Shown here piece after piece: positions 1-6,610 of a stretch of DNA of 64,000 nucleotides. This DNA is from Spartobacteria bacterium (lineage in GTDB: Bacteria; Verrucomicrobiota; Verrucomicrobiia; Chthoniobacterales; UBA10450): assembly GCA_003169975.1 (NCBI GenBank), contig PNAA01000007.1, forward strand, positions 43,265 to 107,264. The letters run 5' to 3'. A program made the position numbers and the translations under genes. The notes beneath the pieces are model-generated. The model made no database searches, was not told where the DNA came from, and saw nothing but the letters and a program-made list of their open reading frames with translations. Within the stretch, counting starts at the first letter, position 1. Every line of letters begins with the position of its first letter.

Positions 1-560
1 TGAAAGCCGTGGGCGCGCGGTGGCCAAACGTTCTCAAGACAATGCATGGTCGCGTTGAAGCCGGGGTCGCTGAACCCGGCTACAACTAGGGCACGACCGT
101 GAGCGTCAGATCGTCGCCGTCGCCGCCTTCGTAGCTGGCTTGGAAATTGTTCCCGCTGACGGTCAGGATCGCGCCATCGGCGAGATTGCTGAAGGTGCCC
201 GCGATCGGCGTCGCCGCGGTGTTGCTGATCGCCGTCAAAACGAGACCTTGCTTCAATCTGCCTTGAGGAGTCCCTTGGAAGGAAAAAGCGGCGCCATTGA
301 TGGTCACCCCGTTGGCGATGACTTTGTCGGTCTTAGCCTTCTTTTTCTTGGCTTTGAAGGTGTAGGTGTAGGTGGCATCGGCGTTGAAGGTGAGCGCACT
401 CTGAATGGTGAGTGTGGCTTGCGTCTTGGTGCCATGCGCCGGAGCGAGAAAAGCTCCCGTCCCGCTCCCTGTGCCCACCGTCACCGCTCCAGCGATGATC
501 CCACTTCCGCCCAAAGTGCCGGCGTTCACCTGCACCGCTCCTGTTCCTGTCGCCGAACCG
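1..560. repeat. left copy of the tandem module repeat (ftsK start duplicate plus PATR 3' end)
   Basis: This stretch repeats at about 3095-3690. Bases 20-49 duplicate the ftsK translation start seen at 6611. They are followed by a hairpin and then by the 3' part of a PATR gene that closely matches the second PATR gene. Relative to the copy at 3147, about 17 bp are missing just before base 20, apparently lost between short CGCG repeats. The duplicated ftsK start is closed by a stop after about 12 codons, so it is a relic and not a gene. Confidence 0.85.
57..83 (-). terminator. hairpin downstream of PATR gene 1
   Basis: An inverted repeat with GCCGGG and CCCGGC arms lies directly after the stop codon of the minus-strand gene ending at 86. 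One arm carries a mismatch compared with the perfect 9-bp version at 3184-3210. There is no clear T tract, so it may be a Rho-independent-like or RNA-stabilising hairpin. Confidence 0.5.
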
Positions 561-1651
561 GTCATGTTACTGGTGACCAGTGTACCCGCACTAACGGTCA
601 TCCCTGCGGTGTAGAGGTTGGCGCCGCTTAGGGTCAAGGTTCCGGTGCCGATCTTGCTCAGTGCACCGGTACCGCGCCCACCGCCGCCTGGGGCGCCGGG
701 CTGGAGAACGCCGGAAAAGGTCGTGCTGAGTGAGTTGCTGCCCGTTAGTAAAGTCGCCTTTCCGAGATAAATCAACCCGTCACCCTCAATTGAGCCGATC
801 GTCAAACTGGCCCCGTTGTGATTACTAATATCAAGGTAGCCGTTGCCAAAGACTTCTATTCGGGCTGTGCCACCAGTCGACCCGTCGGTGAATGAAAATG
901 AACCGCCGTTGCCTCCATTGCTTCCACCATTGGCAATCAAAATCGCATTCCCTCCAGTTGGTGTAGCAACCACGAAAAAGGTCGCGCCACTGCCTGCCCC
1001 CGGAACCGTGCCGCCATCGTTGATGATTGTGCTGTTGGCCGCGCTCGCAGTGTTGAGAAAGGTCATCTGCCCGCCAATTCCACCGCTTACCGTACTGCCA
1101 AAACTATGATAGGTGGCATCGCCGGCGGTTGCATCGAGGTTGAAGTCCGCTGAACCGGCCTCACCTCCCGGAACCATCGCGCCATAATTTGTAAAGAATA
1201 CCGATCCGCTAACGGTCCCAGAAAAGAAGGAACAATGCCCCGCCTTTCCGGAGTTATCAACTGTCATGACGAAGTTCTCCGAATTGCTCGAACTATTGGC
1301 CATTCCCTCGCCCAACACTTCCAAAAGCTGGTTTGGTAGGACCGTGATCACAAATGGACTCGCGCTCGAATCGAATACGACTTGATTAATAGGAGTAAAC
1401 GCAGATACCGAGACATTGGTCACATTAGAAACATCGAAAGTCGCAATGTCGCCCGGCACGGTGCCCGTGCTCCAGTTAGCCCCGGTGTTCCAATCGCCGC
1501 TGAGAGGATTGAGGAGCCAAGTAGAGTTATCCGCGCGAATGTCCGGGATGAGGGCCAAGAAAGTGAAGATTACAAGAACAATTCCGACCAAGCGAGAAGG
1601 AGAGACGCCGGCAACAGTCTGAGAGCGAAGAACAGTGCCAGATGTTTTCAT
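86..1651 (-). CDS. secreted autotransporter-associated beta-strand repeat (PATR) protein, copy 1
   Basis: About 521 residues. A basic N-terminus is followed by a hydrophobic stretch (around residues 20-40, ending near DIRA), consistent with a signal peptide. The body is rich in Gly, Ser, Thr and Asn with repeated short beta-strand units such as GTGTLTLSGAN, typical of the PATR family of surface or secreted proteins. I see no C-terminal beta-barrel translocator. A lysine patch (KAKKKKAKTDK) lies about 90 residues from the end. The last 150 or so residues are nearly identical to the protein at 3213-5108. ATG at 1651 is chosen; an in-frame TTG at 1681 is less likely. A remnant hydrolase gene lies just upstream. 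Function is unknown beyond a surface or extracellular role. Confidence 0.75.
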   Translation of the reverse strand: MKTSGTVLRSQTVAGVSPSRLVGIVLVIFTFLALIPDIRADNSTWLLNPLSGDWNTGANWSTGTVPGDIATFDVSNVTNVSVSAFTPINQVVFDSSASPFVITVLPNQLLEVLGEGMANSSSNSENFVMTVDNSGKAGHCSFFSGTVSGSVFFTNYGAMVPGGEAGSADFNLDATAGDATYHSFGSTVSGGIGGQMTFLNTASAANSTIINDGGTVPGAGSGATFFVVATPTGGNAILIANGGSNGGNGGSFSFTDGSTGGTARIEVFGNGYLDISNHNGASLTIGSIEGDGLIYLGKATLLTGSNSLSTTFSGVLQPGAPGGGGRGTGALSKIGTGTLTLSGANLYTAGMTVSAGTLVTSNMTGSATGTGAVQVNAGTLGGSGIIAGAVTVGTGSGTGAFLAPAHGTKTQATLTIQSALTFNADATYTYTFKAKKKKAKTDKVIANGVTINGAAFSFQGTPQGRLKQGLVLTAISNTAATPIAGTFSNLADGAILTVSGNNFQASYEGGDGDDLTLTVVP

Positions 1652-1698
1652 TTCATGTGGTAGCAAGATTGAATGGGACAAAAACGCTCCTAGCGGCT

Positions 1699-1899
1699 TT
1701 AGGGACTTGGGTTGGGCTGCGCATTCAGAAAGTCGATCACATCTTGACTTACTAGTTGGCCGCCCGGTCCATCGGGACTATCCCAATAGGCGAAAGCATG
1801 TTCATTGCTATCGGGGATTGTCTTGATCGTGTACAATGAGGTGTTGACACCCGCGCTTTGTAACGCGGCGCCTATGTCTACGATTTGGTGGTACGGCAT
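1699..1899 (-). pseudogene. 3' remnant of an alpha/beta-hydrolase gene
   Basis: The 66 residues align with the C-terminus of the hydrolase at 5125-5922: both contain MPYHQI, a HAFAYW motif (the likely catalytic His region) and a final DVI(D/A)FLNA segment. Everything upstream, including the oxyanion hole and nucleophile, is absent. The fragment sits in the same position relative to PATR gene 1 as the intact hydrolase does to PATR gene 2. This marks it as the decayed counterpart in a tandem duplication. The ATG at 1899 is fortuitous. Confidence 0.8.
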
Positions 1900-2361
1900 T
1901 GTGTCGAACGATCATCACCGGTCCGCTTTGGCATGCTGCGGAGCTACGCAAAGCGAAGGGCGCGCAGGTCTGAGAGGCCAGGGCGCTCAAAAGAAAAAGC
2001 GGCGGCGTGGGGAGCGTAGCGAATAGTGGATTCACAACATTGAGCGTTTTACCGTGAGTTGGTTCTGGATGTCGAGCAAAAACGTTCTCTAGCTTTGCTT
2101 TGCTTGCGCTCTCGATTCACGGCGGCATTTCGATCTACAACAAATTCCCGCAGGCATGGTCACGCTCGCCGCACAACACATTGAGTGTCGTGTCGCGCTC
2201 GACCTCGGGGCGTTCAACGCCTCCGCGTAGCGCGCGTGCACTTTCGCTTTGCGCGTGCGCGCTTTCCATGAGCGAAAATGGAAGTGAATTGCCCGCCCGC
2301 CTGGGTCGCCTTTGCGATGAACGGCAGGGGAGCAAGAGCCGAAGAATCGCGCCGCCTGAGC
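1900..2361. other. 462-bp stretch without a recognisable gene
   Basis: Only short overlapping open frames are present and none resembles a known protein. By position it should correspond to the lost 5' part of the hydrolase gene, but I cannot recognise hydrolase sequence in it. It contains GC-rich imperfect palindromes around 2215-2270. Confidence 0.5.
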
Positions 2362-2730
2362 TTAGAGCTTCAGGAGGAGATCGAAATGAGCGTCCGCATG
2401 TTCGAGCTCCGCTTCGTGATGCCGAGCGCAAGCCACGATGAGCACGTCGTTCGCGGGAACCGTTTTCCCGGCCGCGCGGCAACGGCCCGCCAGCACGCAA
2501 GCTCTTGCCCAGACCTCGTCCGTGATCGCGAGATCGGGCAACCACCGCTCATGCTCGCGCAGGATCTTTCGGTCGGATTCGCTGCCCACGCCGTTCCACA
2601 ATTCCAACCGCACCAGGGGACACCATGCTGCCTGTCCGGTCTCGAGCAGCTTGGCCACGCGCCCGCGAATGGTCGCATCGCCCCGTCTCCGAAAAAAGTG
2701 GACCCAGCAAGATGAATCAATCAAGACCAT
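2362..2730 (-). CDS. vapC: VapC-family PIN-domain ribonuclease toxin
   Basis: 122 residues, the usual size for VapC. The N-terminus MVLIDSSCWVHFF supplies the first PIN-domain acid (Asp5). Conserved acids follow in LELWNGVG (Glu) and PANDVLIVACARHH (Asp), giving the metal-binding site of an RNase that typically cleaves tRNA or rRNA. It begins 5 bp after the stop of the upstream antitoxin gene, the normal antitoxin-first operon order. VapBC operons are generally autoregulated by the complex; I did not identify an operator. The pair lies within the left copy of the tandem module at 1-6.6 kb. Confidence 0.85.
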   Translation of the reverse strand: MVLIDSSCWVHFFRRRGDATIRGRVAKLLETGQAAWCPLVRLELWNGVGSESDRKILREHERWLPDLAITDEVWARACVLAGRCRAAGKTVPANDVLIVACARHHEAELEHADAHFDLLLKL

Positions 2731-2735
2731 GGGCG

Positions 2736-2942
2736 CTAACCCAGTTTGCGCATTTTCATCAATTCATCAGCCATCATAAAAGTATCGGAACTCCCGCCGT
2801 ATTTTGTCAAGGAGGCCATCCGGTTGCGCCGGTTGTATTCCATCACGGCGGTGACGATCGCTTCGCGTTTCGTTTTCGATTTTGTGAACCGAAGCGCGTC
2901 CTTTAGTTCCTTTTCTGGAATATCCAGGCTGGTTTTCATCAT
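2736..2942 (-). CDS. vapB: VapB-type antitoxin
   Basis: 68 residues beginning MMKTSLDIPEKELKDALR, followed by a TKSKTKREAI segment, which is the ribbon-helix-helix-like N-terminus of VapB/DUF2191 antitoxins. The C-terminal tail (ADELMKMRKLG) would wrap the toxin. It directly precedes the PIN toxin gene on the same strand with a 5-bp gap, so the two are almost certainly co-transcribed. It should neutralise the toxin and, with it, repress their promoter in the region above 2943. Confidence 0.82.
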   Translation of the reverse strand: MMKTSLDIPEKELKDALRFTKSKTKREAIVTAVMEYNRRNRMASLTKYGGSSDTFMMADELMKMRKLG

Positions 2943-3094
2943 TCAATCTTAACTCGTTATATATTCTCGCGCGACCGAAAAAAGAATCTTTTTCATCCCG
3001 GAGAATAATCGTGTCGCGCCCGTCAGATAGATCCGACGGTGCGCGATCCACCAACGCGCTTGTTCGGTGCGAGTCATCGACCGGTGAACGTTCC

Positions 3095-3690
3095 TCCTGC
3101 GGTATCGAATTGAAAGCTGCGGGCGCGCGATTACTATGGAGACGCGGTGGCCAAACGCTCTCAAGACAATGCATGGTCGCGTTGAAGCCGGGGTCGCTGA
3201 ACCCGGCTTCAACTAAGGCACCACCGTGAGCGTGAGATCGTTGCCGTCGCCGCCTTCGTAGCTGGCTTGGAACTTGTTCCCGTTGACGGTCAGGATCGCG
3301 CCGTCGGCGAGATTGCTGAAGGTGCCCGCGATCGGCGTCGTGGCGGTGTTGCTGATCGCCGTCAGGACGAGACCTTGCTTTAATGTGCCTTGAGGAGTTC
3401 CCTGGAAGGAAAAGGCAGCGCCGTTGATGGTCACGCCGTTGGCGATGACCTTGTCGGTTTTAGCCTTCTTTTTCTTGGCTTTGAAGGTGTAAGTGTAGGT
3501 GGCATCGGCGTTGAAGGTGAGTGCACTCTGGATGGTGAGCGTGGCTTGCGTCTTGGTCCCATGAGCTGGGGCCAGAAAGGCGCCAGCGCCGTTCCCTGTG
3601 CCGATGGTCACAGGTCCGGAGATGATTCCGCTCCCGCCTAAGGTGCCGGCATTCACCTGGACCAGACCCGTGCCGAGGCCGGAGCCGTCA
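3095..3690. repeat. right copy of the tandem module repeat
   Basis: Homologous to 1-560. Bases 3147-3176 match the first codons of ftsK (GTG GCC AAA CGC TCT CAA) and run out of homology after the TGG codon. The 50 bp before it also match the ftsK leader at about 6565-6610, including the ATTACTATGGAG ribosome-binding region. The rest is the shared 3' end of the PATR genes. The distances between ftsK-start copies (20, 3147 and 6611) define two modules of about 3.1 and 3.5 kb. Confidence 0.85.
3184..3210 (-). terminator. perfect 9-bp hairpin downstream of PATR gene 2
   Basis: GAAGCCGGG, nine loop bases, then CCCGGCTTC: a perfect inverted repeat immediately beyond the stop codon at 3213. There is no T run, so termination efficiency is uncertain. 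Confidence 0.6.
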
Positions 3691-5108
3691 GTGTTAGCGA
3701 CCACGACGGACCCCGAATCCACGTAGGTGCCGAGGCTATAAGCGTTCGCTCCCGTCAGGGTCAGTGTGCCGTTGCCGTTCTTTCTCACTGAGCCGCTCCC
3801 TTGAATCACCCCTGTGTAGGTCGTGTCGAGCGAATTGCTGCCGACGATGAGGAGTCGGGTCCCGAGAGTGACCGGGCCATCGCCTTCGAGCGAGCCAATC
3901 GGCACTTCCTGCGGACTGTGGGCATCAATATGCAGAGCGCCATTGCCGAACACCTCGATCCGTGCCGTGCCACCGACGGAGTTACCGATAAACTTCACGC
4001 TCCCGCCCGCATTGGCCCCGCCGTCATTGGCGATGAGGGTCGCGTTGCCCGCGCTGGCGCTGCCGGAGAAGATCGTAAAGCCACCGGTGCCGCCCGCGAT
4101 CGCGCTTCCGTTATTGATGATCGTGGCATCGCCGCCGCCGCTGAAGGAATCGAATGTAGTCCTCCCATAGCCTTGCCGGTTGGAAATGCTCCCGTTGTTG
4201 GTGATCAGGCTGCTCTCGGCCGTGGTATGGTCGTTAAAAGTGACAAACGCCCCGGCGGGTCCGGTCAACGAAGGGTTATTGACAAAAGTCCCATGACCGG
4301 CGCTCGAGTTATTGAAGAATCCTGCGCTCGCAATGTCATTGTTAGTAAAGACGCCGCTGTTGGCGCTTGAGTCATCCACAAATTCAACACCGCCATTACC
4401 ATCACTGACAAACGTGGCGCTACCACCATTCGAGCTGTCAGCAAATTGGACGACGCCACCATATACGCCAGAGCCATCCGTGGGATTGAGGAAGGTCGCC
4501 TGTCCAGCGGTTGCGCTGTCAACGAAAAATACCGTGCCCTTGCTCTGGAAACCGTCCTGGCCAGGAACATTAGTGAAGGTGCCATTACCGGCGCTTGAAT
4601 TGCCATTAAAAAGCGTGACCCCGCCGACCAGGGAACCTCTCGGGTTGGTTACCGCGATCTGGCTCCCGACAATGGCGTTGTTAGTAAACAGAAGCAGGCC
4701 GCTACCATCAGCAGCAGTCACGAAGTTTTGCATAACTCCGGAACTATTCGTGATCCCGGCCCCGCTGACGGTGAAAGCGAAGCCTAAGCCAAGCGTTACC
4801 GAATAAGCGTTCGCCCCGCCGGAATAAGTGATGCCGTTGACCTCAACGTTGGCCGAGGTCGAGATATCGGTCGTGTTCGAAATCCCAAAAGTGGCCGTAT
4901 CTGCGGCGCCGTTCGGCACCGTGTTCGGCGTCCAGTTGGCCGCTGTGTTCCAATCGCTGCTGGCAGGATTGGCGCTCCAGGTGGCACTGCCGGCGGATGA
5001 ATCACCGATGCTTAGCAACGTAACTATGACGAATAGGATAACCGGGGCAAAGCTAACTCGTTGATGGCGACCGTCAGGAAGTAGCGCTTCGATTATTCCG
5101 TTTTTCAT
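3213..5108 (-). CDS. secreted autotransporter-associated beta-strand repeat (PATR) protein, copy 2
   Basis: 631 residues with a clear N-terminal signal (APVILFVIVTLLSIGDSSAG), then a Gly/Ser/Asn-rich body of repeated beta-strand units (for example NNSSAGHGTFVNNP). The C-terminal 150 residues are almost the same as in the protein at 86-1651, including the KAKKKKAKTDK patch. The extra 100 residues relative to copy 1 come from more repeat units in the middle (residues about 170-380). ATG at 5108 begins 16 bp after the hydrolase stop, so the two are one transcription unit. No barrel, PEP-CTERM or sortase signal is visible. A surface or extracellular structural or binding role is likely. Confidence 0.78.
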   Translation of the reverse strand: MKNGIIEALLPDGRHQRVSFAPVILFVIVTLLSIGDSSAGSATWSANPASSDWNTAANWTPNTVPNGAADTATFGISNTTDISTSANVEVNGITYSGGANAYSVTLGLGFAFTVSGAGITNSSGVMQNFVTAADGSGLLLFTNNAIVGSQIAVTNPRGSLVGGVTLFNGNSSAGNGTFTNVPGQDGFQSKGTVFFVDSATAGQATFLNPTDGSGVYGGVVQFADSSNGGSATFVSDGNGGVEFVDDSSANSGVFTNNDIASAGFFNNSSAGHGTFVNNPSLTGPAGAFVTFNDHTTAESSLITNNGSISNRQGYGRTTFDSFSGGGDATIINNGSAIAGGTGGFTIFSGSASAGNATLIANDGGANAGGSVKFIGNSVGGTARIEVFGNGALHIDAHSPQEVPIGSLEGDGPVTLGTRLLIVGSNSLDTTYTGVIQGSGSVRKNGNGTLTLTGANAYSLGTYVDSGSVVVANTDGSGLGTGLVQVNAGTLGGSGIISGPVTIGTGNGAGAFLAPAHGTKTQATLTIQSALTFNADATYTYTFKAKKKKAKTDKVIANGVTINGAAFSFQGTPQGTLKQGLVLTAISNTATTPIAGTFSNLADGAILTVNGNKFQASYEGGDGNDLTLTVVP

Positions 5109-5124
5109 TGCTCGTTTATAAAGT

Positions 5125-5922
5125 CTATTTTAGGTGAGCGTTGAGGAAGGCGATAACGTCGTCGCTAACACGATGCTGCGGGTTCAGTCCGTCCCAGTCG
5201 TGCCAATATGCGAAAGCATGCTTGTCGTTGTTAAGAAGCGTCAGGATTTGGTATAGATTAGCATTAACACCGTGCTCCTGGAGGACGCATTGAATCGCGA
5301 GAATCTGATGGTAAGGCATCGAATCTCCATCGGTGTTTAGAAGGTAAAGCGGTTTGATGGACGAACTCGTTATCAATGAAACCGGCGAAAGCGCAAGCTG
5401 CTGAGTTCGCTCGGCCGTGTTGGTGTAGTTTATGATCAAGATTTCATAAATACCAGTGGTGTCTATGCGATCTGAGTAGTCATAGGCGCCAGACAGGCTC
5501 ACCGCGCAATCGACGAGATCAGAAGCCCCTTGCCACTTGGGCCAATCGGTCGAGGGAACGGTGGGGTTCGTGTCTAAAGCGACCCAAACGGCGTGGCTTC
5601 CCCCGCCGGATCCGCCGACTGTCCCCACTTTGAGGTTGCAACGACTATCGGCACGCGCCGCTCGAACCAATGCCTTTATATCATTGGTTTGCTGTAGAGG
5701 CCGACCCGACGCTATGCCATCTGTCGTTAGGTCATGGACATGTTGACCAATGATCGTGCCGCACGGTGCTAACCGATAATAGACGGCAAAAACCAAATAG
5801 CCGGCCGCCTGTAGATCCTCTGCAACGGCTTCGACTCCCCCATCGAAGGCGTCGCCCATTCTAAAGCCACCACCATGTATGACGAGAACGGCCGGCCACT
5901 TAGGGCCTCCCGATGTCGGCAC
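5125..5922 (-). CDS. alpha/beta-hydrolase (esterase/lipase-like), probably secreted, start uncertain
   Basis: From the GTG at 5922 there are 265 residues. They contain the oxyanion-hole motif VIHGGGF, a nucleophile elbow GGSGGGS, an acid in LLNTDGDS and a catalytic His in DKHAFAYW, all in BD-FAE/esterase order. The same frame stays open upstream to about 6328. It encodes a Pro/Thr-rich linker preceded by a signal-like stretch (LSSLFCLLFALFALQVDSQA, about 6115-6175). No ATG, GTG or TTG is available in frame upstream of 5922, so the secreted form has lost its start, uses a rare start, or depends on the 13-bp repeat upstream. It precedes the PATR gene by 16 bp. Confidence 0.72.
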   Translation of the reverse strand: MPTSGGPKWPAVLVIHGGGFRMGDAFDGGVEAVAEDLQAAGYLVFAVYYRLAPCGTIIGQHVHDLTTDGIASGRPLQQTNDIKALVRAARADSRCNLKVGTVGGSGGGSHAVWVALDTNPTVPSTDWPKWQGASDLVDCAVSLSGAYDYSDRIDTTGIYEILIINYTNTAERTQQLALSPVSLITSSSIKPLYLLNTDGDSMPYHQILAIQCVLQEHGVNANLYQILTLLNNDKHAFAYWHDWDGLNPQHRVSDDVIAFLNAHLK

Positions 5923-6187
5923 GAATACTCGCCATTCGAGTAACGTCCCATCTGGGGGCTGATAAGCGCTTGGAATTGCCTCCTCGTGAGGCGTAACATT
6001 TGGCGCGGGCGTTCCGACAGGAGTGGAGCATGGCTGAAACGCTGGTGTGACCGTTGGCGTGGGGCTCGGGAGAGCCGGAGGACACGTTGGCTCTGGCGGC
6101 GGCGTTCCCTGCGCCTGGGAGTCTACTTGGAGAGCAAACAGCGCGAAGAGGAGGCAAAAGAGACTGCTTAGAAAGCAGATCGAGCAG

Positions 6188-6265
6188 TTGCGGAGGGCGG
6201 TTGCGGAGGGCGGTTGCGGAGGGCGGTTGCGGAGGGCGGTTGCGGAGGGCGGTTGCGGAGGGCGG
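6188..6265. repeat. six perfect tandem copies of a 13-bp unit
   Basis: TTGCGGAGGGCGG is repeated six times without mismatch. It lies within the open frame just upstream of the signal-peptide segment of the hydrolase gene. As 13 is not a multiple of three, gain or loss of a unit would shift the frame. Confidence 0.95.
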
Positions 6266-6610
6266 TATCTTGAGAGTGATGATCTGGTTGTAATCAGATT
6301 GTTCTCGCGATGTAAAGACTTTTTTGCTTTTTAGTTATTTTCTCGGCGAAAGAGGCGGGGTCAGCCCGAGGGTCAGCCCGAGAATCGCGCAAGACGAGAA
6401 AGCAGGTGCTTAGCGCCCGGCGCCGTCTTGCGTGTCTCGTTTGCGATGCTGACGATTGTCGGGTCGAGATCGTTTCGCCTCCCGCCCCCGCCGCCGACCA
6501 CATGGGGGATTCTCCCAACTCGTCCGGCTTCGATTCGAATCGGCTCTAGCAACGGTTCTCCTTCGGTATTGAATTGAAAGCCGCAGGCACGCGATTACTA
6601 TGGAGGCGCA
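6266..6610. promoter_or_regulatory. divergent intergenic region between the hydrolase module and ftsK
   Basis: AT-richer than its surroundings around 6290-6345 (TTTTTTGCTTTTTAGTTATT). A duplicated CGAGGGTCAGCC/CGAGAATCG segment lies near 6360-6390. The last 50 bp, with a GGAG ribosome-binding site before the GTG at 6611, are the sequence copied twice further left. It probably holds the ftsK promoter, though I cannot point to convincing -35 and -10 boxes. Confidence 0.4.

Noticed and set aside
140..631. 163-codon + strand frame over PATR gene 1
   Set aside because: It overlaps the strongly supported minus-strand PATR gene and has no homology; the same shadow recurs in the duplicate at 3390.
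6188..6265. Tandem 13-bp units as a possible CRISPR
   Set aside because: Units are contiguous with no spacers and no cas genes lie near.
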